From Styela clava (Eukaryota > Chordata > Ascidiacea > Stolidobranchia > Styelidae), in the NCBI RefSeq assembly GCF_964204865.1, contig NC_135259.1, forward strand, positions 7,388,974 through 7,452,973: a DNA stretch of 64,000 nt, in the 5' to 3' direction. The notes beneath the pieces were generated by a model. That model did no database searches, had not been told where the DNA came from, and saw nothing but the letters and a program-made list of their open reading frames with translations. Positions 23,982 to 35,700 of the stretch are shown piece by piece. How positions within the stretch are numbered: the stretch's first letter is position 1; every line of letters begins with the position of its first letter. The position numbers and the translations under genes were made by a program.

Positions 23982-26222
23982 CTACGAGTCCATTTTCAGT
24001 TCTGGAACTCCGGAATCTTCGACGTCATCCTCTGTGATATCATAAACGTCATCGTTTTGCGTAGGCATGAACGTAGTGAGGTCCAAAATTTTATTTTCAG
24101 TCACAGTCGTTCCGATGAAAGAGTTATTGTTTTTACAGAAATCGTAAAGTTTTCTCCAGTATTCATCCATGCATAAATTTTGGAATTTCCGATTAATAAT
24201 AAAAGACTTTTAGTTCGAGTCACAGCGACGTTGAATCGTTTTGGATCGGCGAGGAAGCGGTTTGGAGATTTTCTTCGTTGCTTCTCACGGTACTGATAAT
24301 AATGACACGTCGTTCTTGACCCTGGAATTCTTCCACGCTTTCAATTTTAATTTCAGCTTGCTTAATTTCTTTTCTGATTTTCTGTACTTGACTGCGATAT
24401 GGTGCTATTATTCCTATTTCTTCTGGTTTAACACGATGCCTGCGATCTGACAAAAGGTTCTCAACGTACTGCTTAACTATTTTCACCTCCTTGCTGTTGA
24501 AAAATGATGGACTCTTTTCATTTTGTTCATCTTTTCCTCGAACGCCATGAAAAATGACCGGGAAATATTTTTGTGGACGCTCACCCCACGAACACAGAGA
24601 ATTTCGTATTAATTTGTCAGCACAAACCCCTAATTCGTTATCATAGATTTCTTCGTTTGAAACTTTGATAATGGCTTCGTGGGAACGGTAATTTTTTAAT
24701 AGCTTCGTCACTCTATGTTCGTTGAATTTGCCATTTTGCTTCTCGTACAAGGAATTTCCCATCAATCTTTCCAGAAATGAATTTTGTAATCCTTGTTTTT
24801 TGGCTATTCGAGAGCGAATTATTGGGCCCAACTGTTTTAGATCACCTGCTAAAACAACATTTCCTTCATCTCCTATTATTCCTGATATTGATACCAATAA
24901 TTTCTGGTTCCATGGATTGACCATATTCATCGATAAAAATTCTATCGAAAATCCTCGGTTCGAAATTTGCAGATGCTATTCTTCCTGCCGTTATCAAAGT
25001 GCTGACAATAATCTTGTATTTACTAAGGTTTTCTCTTGAAGCCGAAGTGCCAATCCTTGATATTTCTACCATGGATTCTGGAATATCCATACGGGAGGGC
25101 GCTGTTAAACGCCAAATGTCTTTTTGGTCAACGTGTTTTATTAATCGTTTTGCTAACAAATCACATGCACCGGTAGATGATGCAGCAACAAGGCTATGAA
25201 AATCAGTATATTTTTCAATTGTTTGAAACTCTGATTCCACCATTGTTACTGTTTTTCCAGTTCCCGGAGGTCCATATACGATATAGATTTTTGATGAATT
25301 TTCTTTCGCGATGTTTTGAATTGCTTCTACTTGATGTGGGTTATTTTCTATAAACCCCGTCTTCATAACTAGTTTCGAATTTTGATCCAATCTGGGGAGA
25401 TAACTGTCATCGACAGGGAACAGAATGCTTTCCGAATTTTTCACCAATGTGAGTGCCCTGTGCATCATTTTCAATGGGTGACGATTCAGTCTGAATTTTA
25501 TATATACTCTCATTTCACTGATATACTCATCGTAAAAAAAATTGTCAAATTGAATCACGCCATTTTGCCTTACTTCATGAACATAACCTTCGTACAAGTC
25601 TTTTCCAGGATTGCCATCCATGTTCAATTTTTTTTGCCAAACGGTCTCCCTTCAATACTGAAGGCCGCTTCTCAGCTAAGCCAGGAACGTGCAGAAATAA
25701 GTTATCGTTATTTCTTTCTCGAAATAGAGTAGTGTATTTCATGTCATAAGTGATCAATCATATCTGCTTCGTGTTGCAACACCTCAATGTGATATAATAA
25801 ATGAAATTTATCTGGATATTTTGAAAATACTAACGGATTCGTCAGTAAATCTATAATTTTTTGTTTAGATCGGTGGCTAACTCCATCATATTTAAAAAAT
25901 ATTTTTCTTATAGAATCCGAAATGGGAAACGCGTGCAAAGCCAATGGAGATGTAGCGCTTAAATAGGCCGGTCTCTATCCTGGTATTATCGCCCCAGAAT
26001 ACTGATTTTTTTCAATGTTAGCAACAATGATTTGTCCTAATTTTATTCCCTTTCTTAGATACCTATCGTACAATTTTTCATTTTTTCTCAAGTACAAATG
26101 CCACCACTGTGTGGTGTCTTTCAAACAGTAGGGCCGGATGATATCGACTCATAGGATATAACACTTCATTGAAAGTCTCTTTCTAACCATCCAAATATTC
26201 TTCAAACATTTCCATGCTGACG
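23982..26222 (-). pseudogene. MOV10-like RNA helicase, copy C, broken and 5'-truncated
   Basis: The minus-strand homologue of copies A and B. Homology begins at about residue 38 of copy B (EMFEEYLDG region, near 26217), so the N-terminus is missing. Stops and frameshifts follow in the N-terminal third (for example a TAG in place of the glutamine of DGQ near 26190), with another shift near 24895. The ATP-binding GPPGTGKT is kept (near 25260) and Walker B reads DEYGQ. A deletion removes most of the segment between STVRS and the VAVTRAK motif (near 24245-24270), followed by further disruption. The C-terminal 60 codons are open and end at TAG (23984-23982). Both its flanks are rearranged. Confidence 0.87.
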
Positions 26223-26249
26223 TACCCAACGGCCGACAACCAACTTGCC

Positions 26250-26645
26250 TAATGTTAAAGTGAAGTGATATACAGCAGGTCTTCAGGCAAACATAAGATT
26301 TCACGCCTTTGTTGAATGTTGAAGTTAAAGTTTTTGGTTTAAAGAAGAATGGCCACCGCTAAAGTTGAGAAATTGGTAAGTATTCCGGTATTGCATTAGG
26401 AATACAGATTGCGCTGGAAATACAAAATGGTATATAATTTCTAACCCGAACTCTGACTGGATAATTACCGATTTTTTACTTTAAAACATGGCGGGTGATT
26501 TCTACAAAATATCCAAAAGTAGTTTTATGAAGAATTAAACATCTTTGTACAAGATCTACATTAAATCAAGCTGCTAGCGTCATCAGTTGTCTATATGACG
26601 TGAAACAGCCTTAGATGGAAGCAGTCTTTTTACAACAAGAGCGAA
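26250..26645 (+). repeat. Plus-oriented copy of the helicase 5' flank; empty site for the hAT element
   Basis: Matches 16455-17345, but without the 459-bp hAT insertion, and in the opposite orientation to adjacent gene C. The uninterrupted TTTGGTTTAAAGAAGAATGG near 26,325 marks the unoccupied target. Confidence 0.82.
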
Positions 26646-26981
26646 AACTTTTTACTGTGTTAGAAAACAAAACCTATAAAAACACGTTGGATAGTTTGTG
26701 AAGTGAAAATTTTAAATACTATTTTTACAACTGGCTATTATAAAAGGATCTTGTTTTCGGTATCATCATTTCATATATAATTTACCGCTTATCTTCATAT
26801 ATTTTCAAACTATATAAATGGGTGAATTTGCCAGCCAGGAAATATCTGCGGCCGAGCGTTTTCTTTTTTTGGCTTCTCTCATTTTGCCTTTCAATGAACA
26901 GAGAGTTCTCTTCTATATTTCTCTCTCTCTTTTATCTCTTCGTGCGGCGCAAAATCCTCGCCTTTGAATATCTTGCGTCCC

Positions 26982-28239
26982 CACTAGGCTTGCACGTAAT
27001 CGACAAAAATCAATTCCGTAATTACGGAAAAATTGATTACGTAATGACCCCGTAATTGCGATATTTTTTCACACGTTTAAACCTATCATAAAAACCATTT
27101 GAATCCACTTCTTTTCCGAATGGGACATCGAAGTTTGGTTTTCATATTACCGACAGTACTACACGCCGGCGACAGATGTTAAAGACAAATACCAAGGAGT
27201 GAATTCAAATTAAATTTATTCTGATTTTTATCTTGTTTTATTGTGTTGGCTTTGATTTTCTTTATCACCTTCGCAAATTAACCGTCCCAATTTTATGCGA
27301 TCAATTTTATCATTACCGACACTGGTATACGGATATTTATGAAACGATAGTTGCCTTTTTTAAAATCGACTTTCGTATTGAATAAAAATTTCGGGTTTTT
27401 GAGTTTTTAATCAACGACAAGCGTATTCTCTCGTTTAATTATACCTGCGCTTGCCTCGCGACGAAGACTTGTTATTGCTCCGTTTTTTACATTATCGGAC
27501 TTTGCTACCTAGTTAGCAATTTATAATAATTATTGATGCTGAATTATTGACGATATTCCGATTACCAAGCTTCATTTTATATCAAATCATTTCGCGGCCT
27601 AAATGTTATAACATTATTTGCGATAAATTTAGATTAAATATTAATTATTTAGCCGGCGATAAATTCTTACCTGTAACTCGTTGTAAATTAATGCTAATAA
27701 ATTTTATTTTGTTTTTTAATGCGCTGTGATTTGTATTAATTAAAGTGATTGAGTCGGGAAAAGAAAGTAGCCTAGCCTTCTCTCCTTTTGAGCGCTTATA
27801 GCGGCGGTAAAATTCGTTTCATGTCTGTTTCACGGAGAGAAAAAAAATACGCCTTCCGGAATTACAATCAACTATCACACATTCCTATTTATCATTATCA
27901 GCGCCGAATAAAAAAGATACCAAATCGTGGACACAAAAAAGTCTGTCGGTGTTAATTGTATTACAGTGATAACGCTTATAATAATATCGTTTTGACCGTG
28001 AAACCAAACGCTCAAACGGGGTGGCAACGCGTCATGCCGGCTCAAAACGGCTGCGAATACCGGAACTCTTAACTTCTTCTACGTGTTAAACTTTTAATTT
28101 TTTACAATCGACGGAATTGACTGCTTGGAAGGAGCACGTTTCAAATGCGAAAGCGCTCGACCAATAATTACGACTTTACGTAATTTGTAACTTCCCTTCC
28201 GAACTCGAAATAATTCCGTAAATTACGTGCAAGCCACTG
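26982..28239. mobile_element. Terminal-inverted-repeat DNA element, 1258 bp, hAT-like
   Basis: The left end CACTAGGCTTGCACGTAAT mirrors the right end ATTACGTGCAAGCCACTG. Inside each end, further inverted stretches of CCGTAATTACGG type occur. I could not find a clear target duplication, so the superfamily is tentative. No transposase domain was recognised; the open frame at 27547-27729 is AT-rich and unlike any family. Confidence 0.7.
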
Positions 28240-28383
28240 CCTTTTTTCTTTTGTGCATTAATGTGTGTTCTTATTATTTGCTGTGAAACTTTTATTAATG
28301 ATGCAAGCACTGTGTAGGACTGCTTTATTTTTTGACTAAAACTGAATGTTTCTTTCTATTTGTATTTACTGCGGGTTCAGGTT

Positions 28384-28478
28384 GTAGATATCGGTATGTC
28401 GATATCGGTTATCGGTCACTAGTTGGCCGATATATCGTTATCGGTATCGGTGCCAAAAAGTGATATCGGTCGAGCTCT
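28384..28478. mobile_element. Short TATCGG-rich hAT-like remnant
   Basis: About 95 bases with dense GATATCGG repeats and an end GATATCGGTCGAGCTCTA. This resembles the subterminal array style of the 6169-7398 element but with different termini. It is probably a small deletion derivative of a related family. Confidence 0.5.
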
Positions 28479-29729
28479 ATTCAAGATCATTCAACAATAT
28501 GTTTACAAGTTATACTGTCATTCTCGTTGTAAAGTGATACCATATTGAAGAAAATTACTAGGCCTATCATTTAAGAATGAGGTGTGAATGGCTAGAAACT
28601 AACCCGACTCTCGATCGACTCACGAGAATTTGAAACCTCTAAAATTTAAGTTTGTTTGTTACAATAAAGGTTACATACAGTTCCATAACTCATATTCGAG
28701 TTTTATCGATGTGACCATTAACGAAAAATTTTTAATACACTACTTCTCTAATTAATTATGCAAACATTTATTTCAAACAATTTATGTACAATAATTAGAA
28801 AGCTTTGTGTTACTATTTTGGTTGTCCGCATATGACGACAAAGTGACTCAGATCGACCCCGCAGAACAATTGATGGAAATTTGAAAAATAAAAGCTGTCG
28901 TGACTTGACATACCAAATTTGATTCATATTATAAAGTGGAGTAGACAAATATGATCACAATTTTCTCCCAATGTATCAGCTAACGATAAAAAAATATCAA
29001 TGTTTCAAAAAAACATAAAAAATAGTTCATATTAAAAAGTGAATTTTTTTTCTTATCATGATTCTACCTCGACGTTATTTGCGGAAGACCATGGTATTAT
29101 TTATATCTTCAACGCATGCACAAAAATGTAAATTATATAAACATAGTGAGGTTGAAACTAAATAGACATTATGTTGTTCTTGCCTTTTTACATTTTCATT
29201 TGTAGATAAATTAAAAATATTGTTTAGAAATTGACATAAAGTTAGATTTGAAAAAATAATTACAAAGATAAATATAATTAGAATTTTGAGTAAAAATATA
29301 ATTAACAATTGTACAAAGAATTATCCCATAATACCGATGTTTTAAAATAGAAAAAAATAAAATAAAGCATAGTTTAAAGATAATTAATATAATTATAACA
29401 AAATATAATTTCACTCGCATTTTTTATTTGTATTTTACATTTTTGCATTATAGCGAAAAATAAAAGCTACACAATATAACATAACAAAGAAAATTTAGAT
29501 TCAGATTTTTTCTGGCCCTACGAAATGAATATAATTTGTTAACATGTCACTCACTGTTCTAATGAGTGGAAACTACAGCTTTGTACTGGAGGAGGCCTTC
29601 GGCACTACCAGATTGCTGCCGTCACATGGCAAAACAAATCAACTAAACAACGGGAAAAAAAATTTCAGCAGAATGCCCTATCATAAAATTGTCCAAAAAA
29701 TCTTAAATTTCATCACTTCTTACGTCATG
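28479..29729. other. Intergenic 3' side of the Rieske gene, no gene recognised
   Basis: Very AT-rich; probably includes the 3' UTR of the minus-strand gene ending at 29730. The long AT-rich frames at 29075-29420 look like low-complexity translation. Confidence 0.4.
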
Positions 29730-32700
29730 CTACCAACTGACGTCATCGTTGCTTTTGAAATTGAATTTTGGGCTATTCTCGGAATAGAACTGTGAGAACC
29801 ACCGTCTGTATTTTGTGATTGGTGCCTCTTCCTTAACAAGCAATGGTTTGGCACTGAAAGTTTTGTTGTTCCAAACCATAACATCTCTGTCAACCTTTAA
29901 AATTATCAAATTTAAGTTTCCTGAAGCAAGACCGTCATATCTTGCGTATAGCTAAGTAGTTAGTTTAGCAGTTAATCTACAGTATACAAACGTTTTGCTT
30001 ACTTGAATAGCTTCGAAGGTGAGGAAAATTTTTGACAACCACGTAGGACATTTCCAATCAGTGTAGAAACTGTGAATTATTACTTGATGTAGTGGACCCA
30101 CAGGAGTGAGACTTTGAACGAGAACCGATCTGGCGAACGGTAAATTCATATGTAAATGTACAATCCCCGGCCCAATCTGCAATAGGAAAACAATGTTATC
30201 AGTATGCTTTTGTCAAAGTTTGCTCAGCTATATATTTAGTTGTCGAGCTTCATTTTGAGGTTCCCAAACCCGTCCCTATACAGTAACGGTTTCAACTTAT
30301 TGTGGTTCGTACTTCAGTCATCTACATAGGTGTACGTGGGTGACATTATTCACTTTTTTTTCCATAACAATTAACGGTAATCATTTTGTTTCGTTCTCAC
30401 ACATTTTAAAATATTAACAAAACGTGTACAGTTTGAGTAATATTTCTGTTGTCTCCATGGTATTCGTTTTTTTGTGTGCGATGACGTTATCAAAAATTGC
30501 GCACCTTGTGGCGGTTTCGCTTTTGCGTCAGTCGTGAAGATTGTCGTACCAGTACTCTATACCAGGGCTACTCAACTGGCGGATCGCGGTCCGAATCCGG
30601 ACCTTTCGACTATTTGATTCGGATCGCACCCAATTCTTTATTTTGGATTATCCCCACTTTTAAAGTTTCATTTTATAAAATGACTTTTATTGTATATATG
30701 AAAAGAACTATAACACCATAATAAACAATCTTGATTATCTGATAATAATCGTTAGCCGGTCGAGGAAGTGCGCGTTTGCGGATGCCGAAATATAAATTAT
30801 GGAAACACCGGACCCAAATGATTTTGATGTTTTGTATGCGGATCTTCGGTAAAAATAGTTGAGTGGCACTGCACTATACTGTCATAGACCAAGAAGCGCG
30901 GTTCGAGTGACGTCATCCCACTCGGCGGCGCTCGGGTGTTCGGGCACTAAAATTGTTTGCTTAGCTAGTGTAGCTACCGAATTGTTCTAGTATGGAGTTG
31001 TTCGACCACCGATGTATCACTGTATATATATATCAACGGTGGCAAACCGCATGCGGTTCGCCAGAGAATTTTTGCGGCTCTTCTGGCTTGCATTTATTAT
31101 TGTGGCGTGGAATTTTGAATCAATCAAGCGAAAAATCTTACGTCACAATGGTCAAATGTACGTTGACGCTTTGGCGGTATTGTAGCTTGATTGGGTTTAG
31201 TCTCAGATACAGTGCTATATGTTCTCAAGTAAGAAGCGAAAATACGAAGATGAAAACAAAGTTGTCAAGTCAGAATGGGAAGAAGTATACGCTTTTATTA
31301 GTCAAGAAAATAAACCCTTGTGATTACTCTATCATAGGCTGCTAAGTCATAATAAAATCAGCACAGTTAGCATCAGGAAACGAATCAAAAACTTCGTTCG
31401 TATTTAAATTAATAAAAAGACAGCGGGAACTTATGATATTATTTGGCAAGGAATCCGATGCATCAATTGAAGCTAGTTTTGTTATATCATGGAATATTGC
31501 TCGTGTTAAAGACCAATACAAAAAAAATTTTGCTGATGTTGGCGCAGTCAATAGCCGAAACGCCGGTTTCGCGTCGCACTACACAAAGGCGCATCTCCCA
31601 AATTAGTATAATATATATGTAACAGTTACAATGCAAAATGATTAAATGAGTTCTAATATTCCTAATTTCAAAAATTATGCGGCTTTAGCATATTTCTGAT
31701 TTGCTGCATGCGGCTCTTATACTAAAAAATTTTGCCCATCCCTAGTATATAATATGAAGCTCGTCGCAACTAAACTTTATTATCACCAACGGAGATTTAG
31801 CCGACTGGATTAAATTAAACAAAAAAAAAACGTGAAATGTTCACCTGTTCCACCTGAAGATCGATATGGAAAAATTTCCATTTTTTGAAGAACTCAAGAT
31901 GGTGAGTCATATCAAACTTCGATATGTGTGGAAGGTCGTCGTCCGAACCTTTACAATCAACCTAGTAAATTATATAGAATAAGATACCTTTGCACTACAT
32001 CAGGTCATATATGTAATATAAAATGTATAAAAACACTGTCTGATTGATGAATGATAATGTTTCGTATGAAAGGGTTAGCTCTCAGAAGATTATAATTCAG
32101 AGGCTGAAAATCGTAATGATAATACAGTCAGACTTCTCAGCCATATAACTGTTATATATTTCATGTGTGAACATTTTCAAAAGGCTTACAATACATATTC
32201 TATAAAATGATACCTTAAAAATATGATCTGCAAAATTGAACCAGGAATCGAATTGTTCCGCCAGGTTAACCCCGCAAAATACACTTGGAACATGAAGATG
32301 AGAGAGATGTGCTAGATCTGATCCATTTTCCGGTATATCCTAAAACAAAAATTATTCGATTTATATGAAAAAACTATTTACTACTTTAGTTTTATTAATA
32401 GATTGAGCTGTGGTTTAAACCAGCGGTGTGCAACCTACGGCTCGTGGGTCGAATGCGGCCCACAAAGAAAAATTGTACGGCCCACGAAACGAGATTTATT
32501 TTAGTTTGAAAAATCTCAGTCCATTCGCGTTGCAAAGCCAATATTCTAGTACAATTTATTATCTATGCTTATGACGTTACAATACCCTAACAGCTGAGGA
32601 TTAATAACCAAGATTTTTGTGCCTGCTGTATTAAAAGGTTGGACACCCCTGGGTTATTAGATCCTTCATATATATCAAGAAGAAAATTGGACCTAAACAA

Positions 32701-35700
32701 GAGCTCTGAGGGAAAACTCAGGTTACCCAACAAGTATTGGTAAAATTTTGAATATGACTTCAACAATTTTTACACATTGCACTGGATTTTATAGGTTCAC
32801 GAAATCCATAGTTACACAGTTTATAAAGAATGAGATGTTTGGTTCTGATATCATTGATCTGGAAGTATTTTAGTCATCTTCTAAAACATGAAGGCCCTGA
32901 CAAGCCCCGTGCCTAATGCAATTTTGAGATTCATATTTATCACGGGAAGAGGAATTACAATAAAACCATTCAATCATATGGCTTACGTCGTCCGATTACT
33001 ATAGTTAATGTCTGGTATCGGGATTAGTTAGTCGGTTAATTGTGTTAGATGGATAGACTGGATTGTGGGCGAAGCCGTGAGGATTGGTGTCTCTAGGTGG
33101 ATAATTTATCGCATTCAAATCGCGAGCTACCTTGTGGTAACCGACCACTAACAAATAAAAGGAAAATTTTTACGCGGGAAATATGAATCCAAAACACCCT
33201 ATTAGAAATTCACGCTTGTAAACACGGCGTAAATTAAATTACACATTTTATCAACTACGTAATTATTAGTACCGTTATGTATATCATCATGACTCAGCAG
33301 ATCCAGAGGGCCATATTTTGCATAGCAAATCCAACACAAACATCGAGTACAATCCAATTGTATTACCCATAGTTGAAATCAAGGAGCACAATAGTACGAA
33401 GACAAATAAATACACACAAAAGAGACGATCATTAGTACAAACTATACGAAGGAACTTAGAAGTCGTTTACCAACGACGAATATACGATAAAACCGTGGTT
33501 TGGTAATAACATACATTTTCAACTCAGTGTAGGGAGAGTTACTTACATATTTTTTCTCTAAAAGCATTGTATATATCAACGCGGCGAAACGTGCCCATAA
33601 CAACCATTTTGAAAACAATATGCGGAGTTGAAAACAGAGTAATACGATCCCTCTCCAGTAATAAACATTTCTCCTTTAATTTCCGGAAATGAAAAGTGTT
33701 AACGAAACATTTGGTCTATGATCGACTAGTAGTCCCTTGCAGTAGGTATGGGATTGGTAATTGGAAAGACGAATGTTAAATGTTCGATAGGTGATTATTA
33801 ATTGCGGTATTCAACTCAAATCCGGTCCAATTCGTACCATTATAGAGTGATGGAGCAAAACATTTACCTGGTTATTCATTAATCTTCTGGAATCAAATTA
33901 CCGAACCTTCGAGATCTTGTAGCCTTCAAGAACTCGGTAAAATGCGTCATTTTTATAAACGAAGTCGGGTCATCATTCATGTTTTAAATTATCTTAAAAG
34001 TAACACTAATCAAGTTGAAATGTCATTTGAGTCGTGATCAACGGCTTGCTTATTGTGCTACGCTTTATACGATCACCATCATTCAACACAATAGGTGGGT
34101 TCGCAATTTTGAGTGATCTTTACCCTACTTTACTTGCACGAATTTCAAATGGCTTTTAAGCTATAATTAATTACCTGAATGTGAGTGTTGACGTGATGTT
34201 CCACACGTCCTCTATAATAAAATGACCCCTGCTTGATTTCCGGAATGGTAGGAATTTCCCATTGAGGTTCGATGTTGTCACAGTGATACCAAACGAAAAC
34301 CACGCCGTTCACTTCGCGACTTGGCCACACCTTCGTCTTGGCAATTGATGGCACTTAAATAAAAAGATCATTTAATTAGTCCAGATTCGTTTAGCCGACT
34401 AAATAGGATATTATATTTTTTCACGACTATTATCAACGCAATCATTTGCTTTATTCAATTGATGAGTATATATGGATTGTTGACGCAGAACGCTGTCGAA
34501 GTTAGGTCGGCTTTGGCTGACTCAAGTAAAAACGAAATTTTCCTAGATTCGAAACCGCACGATTACACTGACGATAGTATCTCGTCAGCATTGACTAGTG
34601 AATACATTATCGTGGTAAAAGCCATATCGGAGAATGAATTCTTTGCAATACCTCATATATTGAGAGATAAAACAGAATAAAATGCGCATTCTGTTAAAGA
34701 GAGTTCATGCTAAAGCATCATTAATCTTACGATTATAACGTGCTCAGTAAAACAAACATTACAATTTCCTGATATTACACAACACAACGTCTTTAATGAG
34801 CGCAGTCACGTTTCGCGGGTTTGGGAAAGGTACGGTGACCCTGTCTGTGGTGTAACGGCACTTCGGACATGATTAAACATATTTATTTAGCAAACGGACA
34901 AGTAAACATCAGGTCATAATATTAAACAGATAAAACATGCATAGCGCACATCCCATCTAGTTAACGTCATAATTTATCATGGAAAAGACAAATAGGGGTA
35001 TATATATTAGGTCCAGAAAAACACGCTCTAAAACCGTGCACTAAGCCACCCCAAGAAAACGTTCCAAGCTTTTTTTTATGTCAATAAGGGACCTTTTAAT
35101 CAATAGAATTATTTTCTTTTTCCATAGAAATGCACACATACATCCACCCAACGTGGGCTAATTTATATAACCATAAATGTCACCTTGTAGCCGAAACTAA
35201 AATATCCGTCCGTAAGAAACCCACCTATTGACATAATATATTTTGAAGAAGGCTATGAATAAATAGGTTTTTGAGCGGTTCAATATTCATGGCCCGTGAC
35301 ATTGGCAACGAATAACATTTTAGACTTATAACCAAAACAAGCTTCTAGGTTTTTGTACACTTCTCTCAAATGGGCAGTATCTAATGGCACATACTCAATG
35401 ACAAAATTTTTGACTTTTGAACAAACAGACGCTCATTCGGTCATAAGATGGAGGTCAGTATAATGCAATTACCTGCGATCAGGATCCGCAATGTACGCTT
35501 ACACAATAAACATGCTCGTGATAGCGGGGATGTCAACGTGTACTTGTATGACTTCAAACATGATTGGTTGTTAATTAATTAAGGTGCCGGTTACTACAGG
35601 GCGTTGGAAGTTCACATCAGTACAAAATCTAATGGCCGGGCATATGTTGCTTCATTTCAATATAGATCACTAAAAAATCGACAGCCCTGACAGACAAAAG

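Noticed and set aside
34459-34680. A 73-codon plus-strand frame inside a Rieske intron
   Set aside because: Starts with ATG and is not low complexity, but there is no recognisable family and no supporting neighbours; length is within chance for intronic DNA.
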